Of a DNA stretch of 64,000 nucleotides, positions 53,833 through 62,080 are shown piece after piece; position 1 is the first letter of the stretch; each line of letters begins with the position of its first letter. Under the pieces are notes generated by a model, which did no database searches, was not told where the DNA came from, and saw only the letters and a program-made list of their open reading frames with translations. The stretch is from JARRNE01 sp963824085 (GTDB lineage: Bacteria; Pseudomonadota; Gammaproteobacteria; Chromatiales; Chromatiaceae): contig CAWGNT010000014.1 of the NCBI GenBank assembly GCA_963824085.1, positions 372,001 to 436,000 on the forward strand. Reading direction: 5' to 3'. Position numbers and translations under genes: made by a program.

Positions 53833-55932
53833 ATGATTCAGTCCATAGTACGAAATACATCTGTGTTGGCACTTGCCTTGATGCTAATGCAGGGGACCAC
53901 CGCATCCGCGGTCGCGCTCATCCGTCCGGACGGCGGCAACAGTGGTCTCAATTCGCTGGTCGACATGGCCAATGAGCCGAACAACTACTACACGTTTGAC
54001 AAGGAAGTCATTACTTGGAAGATGGACTCGGAGTTCCGCCAGGCGTTCAACGAGACGTTGCGGGACCAGGTGCGATTCGCGTTCCGGGAATGGAACCGCG
54101 GCTCGCGCCGCGCCGGCACCGCCAAATACTCCTGGAACCGTTTTGTCTTGGGGCAGACGGTGACGGATCTACGTAGCGTCGTGATGCACGAGATTGGCCA
54201 TGCACTGGGCAGCCAGCACCCAGACGCGGGTTGGGCGAACGGTACTCCGCAATACATGCGCAACTTTCAACCTGGAAGCGACGGCGGCTGGGTCCCCGCA
54301 GCGCCGCCGGGCGGCGAAATCATGAACGAAACCAACCTTGGGAGCTCTGGCATCCTCGCGGGCGAGTATTGGCGCATCCTGTCGCAGGACGAACTGGATT
54401 TCATCAAGCACAACCACGGCCCGATCGAGTTCCAGGAAGTCGGTGTCAGTGAGGATGCCGATATTGAACTGAGCATGCACAACATCGGCGGGAGCCCGGG
54501 CACGAATCTGGGCAGCTCCGGTCCCGATCAGGATACAGCCGTGCTTCGTGATCCCAGCGATCCGTCGAAGGGCAAACGCATCATCCGCTCGACCGTTTCG
54601 CTCAACGCAGTGCCCGTAAACCCCATGGGCATTGCGAGTAGCGCCACGAACTGGGAGGTCGGAAACACTTCCGGGAAAGCGCTGCGAGCGATCAACGTCG
54701 TCACCCGCGGCACCGACAGCCCCAAACCCATCAACGTCACCAGTGACGGCCCAAACCGTTTCACGAGTTACGAGCAACTGGAGGTGTCGCTGAACCCGAA
54801 CCTCGAAGACCGCATCCATTCTTACAGCAATCCACTCAGCGGCAGTGTCCCCAACTTCGGCTCGGTGGCGATGGGTCTGCGCCTTGACGTACCGGACTGG
54901 TCCGTTATTCGCGCACTGGCGGAATCGACTAGCGGGGACTTCTTCGACATCCCGCTGACTGGCTTTGTGCCTTGGTTCCAACTGGGCGCGTTTCAGCCGC
55001 AGGAGGTCCCGCCCAGCGGCGGAAGCTTCGGCATCAACTCGCTCAATGCCGACATTGGCCAGTTCGAGGTACGCGCCCTTGGGTTTCAGGTCCAGGCACC
55101 CGAGAACACCGGCGCCACACTCACCCAGCTTTCGATCGCGTCGGTGGACGGGCTCGGCCTGGGGCTAGGGGATCTCGACGACGAACTGCTAAGGGGGCTG
55201 CGTGCTGAGGGCAAGCTCGAAGACTTACTCGATGGGCCCCTGGACCTCATTGCCGATGAAACGCCCTTCACCGTTGTGCTGGAAGGCGTCGCCTCCGACC
55301 TGCCGGGAGACATTTTGACCTCTGGCAACTACTTGGTGGTCAATCGCTCGGACCTGGTTGGCAAGGAGTTACTGATTATCGCCAGAACTTCCAACGGGGA
55401 TTTTGAGGTGGTGACGCAGGCGCTGCTGTTCTCTCCAGCGATTAAGCAGCAGCCGGTCGAGACGAAGCCTCTATCGATTGACATCAAGTTCTGTAGCAAC
55501 CCGAATGCATTCAACCGCAAGTCGCGGGGCAAAACGCCGTTGAGCATCTTCGGGACGCAGGACTTTGACGTGGCCGCGATCGACATCGGCTCGCTGCAGC
55601 TCTGCGACGAGACGTGCGGCACCTGCACCGGCGCGCCGCATTCCTGGGGGATCGCCGACCGCGGCGATCCCGCTCAGGACCTCGGAGCGACGACCTGCGC
55701 CATCGATCCCCTGACCGGCGAGGAGCTTGACTACCTCAACCCGGACGGGTTCGATGATCTCGACGTGGCCTTCGACGCCCAGGAGGTGGCCGAGGTGATC
55801 GGCTGTGCCGTTCTTGGCAAGGGCGACGTTTCTGGAGCGCTGTTTCTGATCGGCCAGACGATCAAAGGTTGGCCGCTCACGTCGGTGCCGGTGGGCGACG
55901 TCGGAATCGACAAACTACTGATCGCGAAGTAG
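53833..55932 (+). CDS. Secreted metzincin-type metalloprotease
   Basis: A 699-residue protein from ATG 53833, with GGAG 8 bases upstream. A signal peptide (NTSVLALALMLMQGTTASAVA) leads to a catalytic domain with VVMHEIGHALGSQHPD, the HExxHxxGxxH zinc site at His119, His123 and His129, and a possible Met-turn in GGEIMNETNLG. It may resemble matrixins. The remaining ~500 residues are Ser/Gly/Asp-rich beta-structure, with a cluster of cysteines (CDETCGTCTG) near residue 595. It lacks a recognisable C-terminal sorting signal. Substrate unknown. Leader and signal peptide resemble those of the preceding collagen-like gene. Confidence 0.85.
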   Translation: MIQSIVRNTSVLALALMLMQGTTASAVALIRPDGGNSGLNSLVDMANEPNNYYTFDKEVITWKMDSEFRQAFNETLRDQVRFAFREWNRGSRRAGTAKYSWNRFVLGQTVTDLRSVVMHEIGHALGSQHPDAGWANGTPQYMRNFQPGSDGGWVPAAPPGGEIMNETNLGSSGILAGEYWRILSQDELDFIKHNHGPIEFQEVGVSEDADIELSMHNIGGSPGTNLGSSGPDQDTAVLRDPSDPSKGKRIIRSTVSLNAVPVNPMGIASSATNWEVGNTSGKALRAINVVTRGTDSPKPINVTSDGPNRFTSYEQLEVSLNPNLEDRIHSYSNPLSGSVPNFGSVAMGLRLDVPDWSVIRALAESTSGDFFDIPLTGFVPWFQLGAFQPQEVPPSGGSFGINSLNADIGQFEVRALGFQVQAPENTGATLTQLSIASVDGLGLGLGDLDDELLRGLRAEGKLEDLLDGPLDLIADETPFTVVLEGVASDLPGDILTSGNYLVVNRSDLVGKELLIIARTSNGDFEVVTQALLFSPAIKQQPVETKPLSIDIKFCSNPNAFNRKSRGKTPLSIFGTQDFDVAAIDIGSLQLCDETCGTCTGAPHSWGIADRGDPAQDLGATTCAIDPLTGEELDYLNPDGFDDLDVAFDAQEVAEVIGCAVLGKGDVSGALFLIGQTIKGWPLTSVPVGDVGIDKLLIAK

Positions 55933-56679
55933 AGCCAGAGGAACGCGGCCGCACCGGCAGTCGCACGGGCGCGTGTCGAGACGGCCGCACCTCGTATTCT
56001 GCTCGACGGGTGGTTGCATGGTGCACTTCTCTCATCGGCAACGTCGTCACCCCGGTCCGAAACCAGGTATGGACAGTGCACACTTTCGGGCGGAACCGTG
56101 TTCTGCCGGCTGACTTGCATGGAACGGTCTGCGGCGCGATCCACCAAACGCGTTGTTTCGCCGCCCGGGCGTGGGATCCATAAGGAAAGATGTGGCGGTG
56201 GGTTGAGGCATATACCGAGTAGCGGCCCTGCCTTACGACACCGGCTAGGATCGCAGCGACAACAACATGAATCGGCTCGCGGTAGAGGCACAGGACGCCA
56301 GCGCCGGCATTGGCGGATTCATTGGTTCTCCGCCTAACGACCCCATTTGTCTCCTCACGGGCCAATTGAGCAACATGGACGGGAGAGCTGCGAGGGGCCG
56401 CTCCGCGTCCCCAGCAGTCCGTTGGGCGCGGGCTTCAGCGACCGCAAACAGAGCTTGAGCTGCCGCTCATGGTGCGCGGGCGGGTGACTGGTCATGGCCG
56501 GTTGCTGTCGGTCGGGCTGACCGCGGCAGCCCGCGTGGGGCGAAAGTCCGCATCGACCCAAAGCGGCCAGTCGGCCTCTGACGTCCAGTGACTGGTCAGC
56601 ACCTGTCACCGGACGTTCTGTCGGGCTTGCTCGCCTCCGGTAGTCCAAGACTACTCGGACCTTGCTGGAACCCCTTGAA
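55933..56679. other. Gene-poor region with direct repeats
   Basis: About 750 bases without a gene. GTGACTGGTCA occurs at 56484-56494 and again at 56588-56598 in the same orientation, with a GC-rich, partly palindromic segment (GACCCAAAGCGGCCAGTCGGC) between, like a decayed repeat element. Confidence 0.4.
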
Positions 56680-56706
56680 TGTCCTACGTTAGCCTAATGT
56701 AGGACA
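56680..56706. promoter_or_regulatory. Palindromic operator of the toxin-antitoxin operon
   Basis: TGTCCTAC and GTAGGACA form an extended, nearly perfect palindrome (TGTCCTACGTTAG facing CTAATGTAGGACA), 17 bases before the antitoxin start. Type II antitoxins such as Phd bind such sites and repress their own operon. Inferred from position. Confidence 0.6.
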
Positions 56707-56723
56707 TCCCTCAAAGGTGATCA

Positions 56724-56996
56724 ATGCGCGAAATTGTCTCCATCCGGGAAGCCAATCAGCATCTTTCGCGTTACCTGGAGCGGGTCGAGCAGGGCGCCGA
56801 GATCATCATCACCCGTCGCGGCAAGGCCATCGCCCGCGTGCTGCCGATCGAGGCCCAGACGCACCTGTCCGATGCCCAGCGCGCCGCCCGCGAGCGTTTG
56901 CGGGCACGGATGAGTCGGGGCTATGCGCTCGGCGGGGCTCGCGTCGATCGAGAGGTCCTCCACGAGCGTGATCGGTGCCAAGAGCCTGATCGATGA
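56724..56996 (+). CDS. Phd/YefM-type antitoxin
   Basis: A 90-residue protein: MREIVSIREANQHLSRYLERVEQGAEIIITRRGKAIARVLP is the characteristic Phd/YefM fold of DNA-binding antitoxins (here seen as REIVSIREANQHLSRYLE and ITRRGKAIARV). The C-terminal tail would wrap the toxin. The stop overlaps the toxin start by 4 bases (ATGA), so they are coupled. It neutralises the PIN-domain toxin and represses through the palindrome at 56680-56706. Confidence 0.9.
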   Translation: MREIVSIREANQHLSRYLERVEQGAEIIITRRGKAIARVLPIEAQTHLSDAQRAARERLRARMSRGYALGGARVDREVLHERDRCQEPDR

Positions 56997-57433
56997 AGGC
57001 GCAACGCTTCAGCGTCGACACCAACATCCTGATCTACAGCATCGACACGGACGCGGGCACGCGGCACGAGCAGGCGCGGGCAGTGATGGACGCGCTGCCC
57101 GACGCGGATTGCGTGCTGACCCTCCAGGCGCTCGCCGAGTTCTTCCATGCCGTGACGCGCAAGGACAAGATGCCGGCGGCAGAGGCTGCCGCCATGGTGC
57201 ATGACTGGATGGAGCTCTTTCCGGTCGCCGTCGCCGATGGTCGCTCCTTGGCTGGAGCCATCCGCCTTAAGGAGGCGGAAAGCTTTGCCTTCTGGGATGC
57301 CATGCTAGTCGAGGCGGCTAGGATCTCGGGGGTCACACGTCTGCTTTCGGAAGACATGCAGGACGGCCGCATGGTCGGTGCGCTACGCCTCGAAAACCCA
57401 TTCAAGGAGGGCTTCGACCTGGGCCTGGATTGA
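56993..57433 (+). CDS. vapC: VapC-type PIN-domain toxin
   Basis: A 146-residue PIN-domain RNase: SVDTNILIYSIDTD holds the first catalytic Asp, ALAEFFHAVTR the Glu, SFAFWDAMLVEAA the third acidic site, and LLSEDMQDGR the last. VapC toxins cleave tRNA or rRNA to halt growth. It overlaps the antitoxin stop (ATGA) and its catalytic residues appear intact. A module of plasmid or genomic-island stability, in an accessory region. Confidence 0.92.
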   Translation: MKAQRFSVDTNILIYSIDTDAGTRHEQARAVMDALPDADCVLTLQALAEFFHAVTRKDKMPAAEAAAMVHDWMELFPVAVADGRSLAGAIRLKEAESFAFWDAMLVEAARISGVTRLLSEDMQDGRMVGALRLENPFKEGFDLGLD

Positions 57434-57461
57434 CCTGGGTCGGTCGAGGCCAGTCGCATCC

Positions 57462-57839
57462 ATGCCCCAGCACCCCCTCTTCGACATCAAGCCCGAGCAC
57501 ATCTTCGCACTCGACGATGAGGGTCTGCGTTTTCTGATCGCCCGGCTCTGCAAGGCCGATCTGCGGCGCCGGTGTCTCCCGGTCAGCGCGGTCCTCTATG
57601 GCGGCAATCAGATCGCCGCTGATGGCGGGATCGATGTCCGCGTCGAGCTTCCGGCCGACACGGAGATCTCCGGCTTCATCCCGCGGCCGGCAACCGGATT
57701 CCAGGCCAAGGCCGATGACATGCCGGCCAGCGAGATTGCGAAGGAGATGCGCCCGCCAAGGACCAAGCGGGTCAAGGGCACCAAGGCCCCTGTTCTGAAT
57801 TCCGGGGACAGTTTACTCAACTCTGTTCCCCCCCGCTGA
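57462..57839 (+). pseudogene. Truncated nuclease-like gene
   Basis: From ATG 57462: MPQHPLFDIKPEHIFALDDE, then NQIAADGGIDVRVELPADTE and IPRPATGFQAKADDMPASEIA. The DGGIDVRV...FQAKA pattern resembles a PD-(D/E)xK nuclease core (D...QxK), as found at the N-terminus of Mrr-like or NTPase-fused defence proteins. The frame runs into the left end of a transposase element at 57797 and ends shortly after, so the rest of a large protein has been lost. The family is not named; the nuclease call is inferred from motif only. Confidence 0.6.
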
Positions 57840-58624
57840 ACAGGTCGCCCGTATAGATATCACGCTCTTGGGTCTTAGGCCCTGGCTTCTTCCGCTTCAG
57901 GGGCCGGGCGAGGCGTCGCTCCAGGGATTCGACGAAGGAGTCCGCACCGAGTGGCCGGCCGGTACTGGCGTGACCGCGCAGTAGTTCATTGAACTTCTCG
58001 TCGTCGGCCTCGCCGATGAACGCCTCCCAATCGGGGACCAGCTCCAACAGCGGTCGCACGGTGACGAGGGCGTCGTCGCGTCCCGCAAGGTGGGCCGCCG
58101 CCGCGCTCGACCATGGCCAATCTTGCGGCCTGGCGCAGAGACGCGCTCGCACCGGGTTGCGCTCGACGTACCTGACGGCGGGGAGCAGATGTTGCTCATC
58201 CATCACGAAGGAGTGGAAACGCTCTTGCCAGAGATGCCCTTTCCAGCCCTCGCGAAAATTGATCATACGAGTCTATCGGCGATGGGCCTCCCCCAGCGCG
58301 TCCCTTAAGCCAAACTCGTCCGAGGGAACCATGATGAGGTGCACATGGTTGGCATCAGGCAATAGGCAAGCACCTGCGTCCCGCAACGGCGGCGGGAGCC
58401 CGCGAGCAAGCCGCGGTACTCCGCATCGTCCTGATCCGTGAAGAACGTCCGCTGGCGTCGATTGCCCCGCTGCGTCACATGGTGGGGCAATCCCGGCGCA
58501 ACCACCCTCGGAAGTCTTGACATGCCGCTGTAGGAACTCCAACCCCGGATGGAGTGTTTGCTAGCCTTTTCTCATCGTACATCTTGCTCCGCTTAGGGAA
58601 TTGAGTAACCTGTCCCCAGGATTC
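57797..58624 (-). mobile_element. REP-associated tyrosine transposase element
   Basis: The ends carry GAATTCCGGGGACAGTTTACT at the left and, reverse-complemented, GAATCCTGGGGACAGGTTACT at the right, imperfect inverted repeats of about 27 bases. Between them lies a decayed transposase gene (57817-58523). It sits within the nuclease-like gene. Confidence 0.75.
57817..58523 (-). pseudogene. REP-associated tyrosine transposase (RAYT), decayed
   Basis: N-terminus: MSRLPRVVAPGLPHHVTQRG, NRRQRTFFTDQDDAEYRGLL, LAYCLMP. It should continue with the HUH motif NHVHLIMVPSDEFGLRDALG, which is in another frame because one base is missing near 58350. That frame then meets TAG at 58273-58275, where family members have a tyrosine (RRY before TRMIN), then continues REGWKGHLWQERFHSFVMDE to a basic tail (RKKPGPKTQERD). 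Two lesions, one at or near the catalytic tyrosine, show the transposase is inactive. Confidence 0.85.
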
Positions 58625-58633
58625 CCCCGTCAT

Positions 58634-58648
58634 TGGCATACTATGCCA
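58634..58648. promoter_or_regulatory. Palindromic operator of parDE
   Basis: TGGCATACTATGCCA is a perfect 15-base palindrome around a central C, 35 bases before the antitoxin start. Likely bound by the ParD-type antitoxin for autorepression. Confidence 0.55.
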
Positions 58649-58682
58649 TACTTGGAAGTGAATCACTTCTGAGGACTATCCC

Positions 58683-58967
58683 ATGCCCACCCGCAATGTC
58701 GTGCTCACCGCGCACCAGGAAGCCTTCATCGGGGAGTTGGTGCGCTCCGGAAGATACAGCAATGCCAGCGAGGTGCTGCGCGAGAGTCTCCGGCTGATGG
58801 AGCGCCGGGAATCGCTGGAGGCGGCCAAGCTCGATTACCTACGCGGCCGACTAGACGAGGCAGAGCGAGATGCCCTCGCCGAGCGACTGGTGACGTACGC
58901 GCCGGGTCTGCTCGACAGGATGGACGAAGAGATCGACGGCGCGTACACGGGGACCGATGCACTGTGA
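58683..58967 (+). CDS. parD: ParD-family antitoxin
   Basis: A 94-residue protein: TRNVVLTAHQEAFIGELVRSGRYSNASEVLRESLRLME is the ribbon-helix-helix of ParD-type antitoxins; key part NASEVLRESLRLMERRE. It binds DNA through the ribbon and neutralises ParE through the C-terminal tail. The stop overlaps the parE GTG start by 4 bases (GTGA). It follows the perfect palindrome at 58634-58648. Confidence 0.93.
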   Translation: MPTRNVVLTAHQEAFIGELVRSGRYSNASEVLRESLRLMERRESLEAAKLDYLRGRLDEAERDALAERLVTYAPGLLDRMDEEIDGAYTGTDAL

Positions 58968-59311
58968 GAATCGTGCGCCTCGCCCCGGGCGCGATCGCGG
59001 ATATCCGTCGCATTCTCCACCACAGCAAGGCTGAGTTCGGCGCCGACGCCGAGGCGCGCTACAAGGCATTGCTCGAGCAGGCACTTCAGGAACTGGGAGA
59101 CGATCCGCGCCGGGTCGGTGTTAGGCCCATCCCTGACGTCCGCCCTGGGTACTTCGTTTACCACGTTAAGTTCAGCAAGCAGAGAGCAACCGGGCGGACG
59201 GTTGCACGCCCGCGCCATCTCGTCGTCTTCTCGGTCGACCCCTCTGAAGCCGTTGTGGTCGCTGCCGTGGTGCACGAGCGCGAGATGCTGGAACGACACC
59301 TGGACGATTAA
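58964..59311 (+). CDS. parE: ParE/RelE-fold toxin
   Basis: A 115-residue protein: MRIVRLAPGAIADIRRILHH, SKAEFGADAEARYKALLEQA, then VRPGYFVYHVKFSK and HLVVFSVDPSEAVVVAAVVH. This fits the ParE/RelE fold; ParE inhibits DNA gyrase. GTG start, translationally coupled to parD. The loop RATGRTVARPRH is an insertion relative to the shortest family members. Confidence 0.9.
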   Translation: MRIVRLAPGAIADIRRILHHSKAEFGADAEARYKALLEQALQELGDDPRRVGVRPIPDVRPGYFVYHVKFSKQRATGRTVARPRHLVVFSVDPSEAVVVAAVVHEREMLERHLDD

Positions 59312-60325
59312 TTGCGATGTCAACCGGTTTGCGGCTACGCGCGAACATCATCACAATCGGGGACGATTTCCCGGCATTATGTAGCAACTGCACACGATCC
59401 GGGCTGGTCGGGCCGGTGGGCAAGCGGCAACTCCTTCAAATGCCGGTGTCTTTCGGGAGCGATTCAGATCGCAGGCCAGTGCGTAACTTGTTGATCCGAC
59501 AGCCATGTGCAACTGCTCCATAATGCCGCGATTTCCGCGACTGCCGCTCAAACCCAGCTTGTCTAAGGAACGATTCAAAAATAACTGAAACGCTTTCTCC
59601 GGCGTAGGGTGCAATAGGCGCTAGCCGTATTGCACCGAATGTGGCCAACCGCGACATGCGGCGCTTCGGCAAGGACGGTTCAGTTGTTTTTGAACTCTCA
59701 CTAACCGCTCTTTGCCGCAGCAATGCCCGTCGAGCGGTCGGCGGCTTCTCAGTCCGCTTGCGTTAAGGGTTGTCAGACGCCGACCGGTGTGACCGGCACG
59801 CCGATCGCAAATTCGTCTACCCACATCTTCTTCACCCGCCTCGTGTCCGCCGTAGGCATCTGATAACCCATAACAATTCCGGACGCTCAGCCAGCCCGCG
59901 CAAGCGGCGAGTTAGCCGCGGGAGGCTGCCGTTCACCTGAACACAGCAGCCGCCTGCGACGACGCCGAATGGCGCCGGTCGAGGGTCAGCGAGGGATCGT
60001 GGTCTCCGGGTGGCCGCGATGACGCAAAAAGATAAGCTGCGCCCACACCACGCGCACAAGTAACGGCGACCTGTATGGCCTTCGCGGCAGGACAAGACGC
60101 AGCGATAACGATCCATTTGAATGCTGCACTGTGGCACCTGTCCCGGTGCCCTCCACGAACCGAGCCTTGTCATGCTGGCAAACGGCTGTGCAAAGGTGGG
60201 AACGTCGCCCATCGAATAATCCGATAGTGTGAGAACTCCCCAGTGCCCACCGAGAATGCGCTCTTATAGCCGACGCGCGCCCTCTCGGGGTACATCAGGA
60301 GATGCGTGATCGCAAGACCTGGACC
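59312..60325. other. Gene-poor region holding MITE copy 2
   Basis: About 1 kb between the ParE gene and the CRISPR array without a credible gene; copy 2 of the MITE-like repeat lies inside. Frames across the rest have no motifs. Confidence 0.4.
59570..59698. mobile_element. MITE-like repeat, copy 2
   Basis: Ends: ACGATTCAAAAATAACTGAA and TTCAGTTGTTTTTGAACTCT, inverted repeats sharing TTCAAAAAyAACTGAA. The centre has a palindrome, TGCAATAGGC facing GCCGTATTGCA. In reverse orientation it matches copy 1 at 49029-49192 at both ends and in the central CAATACGGCT...CCTATTGC segment. Confidence 0.65.
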
Positions 60326-61814
60326 CAGCCATCCCCCTATGGGATGCGTAAATCGGTTCTGCGGTATCATCCACGGCAACGATGCGGCACTTTCTACTCC
60401 CTATGGGATGCGTAAATTATGTCAAGCTCTCCGGGTTCTAGCCAGCCGCGCAACTTTCTACTCCCTATGGGATGCGTAAATTGCGGCTCCCTGGTACGCT
60501 ACAAGCGCAAAGCGCGGCCTTTCTACTCCCTATGGGATGCGTAAATTCTCGGTGATCATTACCCCGACTTTGATCTAATCAACTTTCTACTCCCTATGGG
60601 ATGCGTAAATCACGCAGTTACGCATAGGATCGGCACTGGTGCGTGCCGTCGGCTCCTTTCTACTCCCTATGGGATGCGTAAATGTCCGCTCGATTGCGCA
60701 CGGCATCCGACGCGCTCTTTCTACTCCCTATGGGATGCGTAAATCTTGGGCTCTAGCCCAGTGACGCTCGCTGCCTTTCTACTCCCTATGGGATGCGTAA
60801 ATCTGGTCAGGCCACGAGGCCGCTTGATCGGACCTTTCTACTCCCTATGGGATGCGTAAATGCTTTCTGACTCCCTATGGCGATCGCGCTGACATGCACG
60901 CCTTTCTACTCCCTATGGGATGCGTAAATGCCGCTCGGTGTCGCACCGCTGGCAGCGATGACGGCTCTTTCTACTCCCTATGGGATGCGTAAATCACGTC
61001 CGCCGACGCACCGAGCATCGGCATCTGGACATCTTTCTACTCCCTATGGGATGCGTAAATAGCCATGGCACGCTCGCGCCGAGTCGCGACGCGTCCTTTC
61101 TACTCCCTATGGGATGCGTAAATGCGTCAGCGTCCAGCTCCTGCCAGATGCGCTCGCGGTCAGACTGCACTTTCTACTCCCTATGGGATGCGTAAATGCG
61201 ACCTGCGTCAGCGACTGTCATCCGCGACGCGACTACTTTCTACTCCCTATGGGATGCGTAAATTCGGACCAGCTCGCCGAGCAATGCCACGCAACTGCTC
61301 TTTCTACTCCCTATGGGATGCGTAAATGCGACGCGCTAGCCGCAGCTATCGAGCGCGATCATCGACGCTCTTTCTACTCCCTATGGGATGCGTAAATTAT
61401 CGGCTGCGTCAGCTCGGCGTGCGCATCGCCAGCCTTTCTACTCCCTATGGGATGCGTAAATGTGTCAGCTGCTCGACACTGCGTGAGCGTCGCTCGACCT
61501 TTCTACTCCCTATGGGATGCGTAAATCGCAGTCGACCGCGTTCACCGACCATCGCAGCTACTTTCTACTCCCTATGGGATGCGTAAATCACGACAGTCGC
61601 TCGGACTGGCCGAGCTACTCGAGTACTTTCTACTCCCTATGGGATGCGTAAATGATCAGGGACGCATCGGACGCTTTCTACTCCCTATGGGATGCGTAAA
61701 TCGCACCGATCGCTGACGCGTCTTTCTACTCCCTATGGGATGCGTAAATTCGGTAGCCGCGCTCGCACGTCGCGATCGCCGCAATCCTTTCTACTCCCTA
61801 TGGGATGCGTAAAT
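60326..61814 (-). CRISPR. CRISPR array, 24 repeats of 28 bp and 23 spacers
   Basis: On the plus strand the repeat begins CTTTCTACTC, has CCCTATGGG in the centre and ends ATGCGTAAAT. I count 24 copies: the leftmost (60326-60353) is degenerate in its first 9 bases, the other 23 are identical as far as I can read. Spacers are 20 to 46 bases long (most 33-38). The degenerate end is at the left, so the leader is probably at the right, beside the cas genes, and the transcript is on the minus strand; read that way each repeat ends GTAGAAAG, like a typical crRNA 5' handle. The central CCC TAT GGG forms a short stem. The type is not determinable without effector genes. Confidence 0.97.
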
Positions 61815-62080
61815 AGCTTGAAGGAGAAAAAATTTCCCTTGGGGCACAGCCTGATCCCGTCACCGAAAGGAGGCTTCAATGGCTAATCTCTACTTCGACC
61901 CCCCGGAGTCATGGAAGATTCGAAGGTCGTAGTCACCGTGAGTTTGGACATTCGTGTCGGGTTTCACGATCTTGAAAATCATCTAGTTACGCCTCGATTC
62001 CTATTGTCAATCAGTTTGATATTCTATGTCCTGCGCAGCCCGACGCCCGCTAATTCTTCGCCTCACACGGTTTCAAAAGC
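61815..62080 (-). promoter_or_regulatory. Probable CRISPR leader
   Basis: This AT-rich stretch abuts the conserved end of the array and lies on the cas-gene side; it contains GAAAAAATTTCCC directly next to the last repeat. Leader function is inferred from composition and position. Confidence 0.5.
61879..61932 (+). other. 17-codon frame with a strong ribosome site
   Basis: AAAGGAGG lies 5 bases before ATG; the frame reads MANLYFDPPESWKIRRS and stops at 61930. It may be the first codons of a lost gene or a small peptide. No homology can be argued at this length. Confidence 0.25.

Noticed and set aside
59832..60212. 126-residue minus-strand frame before the CRISPR array
   Set aside because: Arginine-rich, no ribosome site, no motif; likely noise.
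60980..61886. Frames through the CRISPR array that repeat MGCVN
   Set aside because: They only translate the repeats and are not genes.
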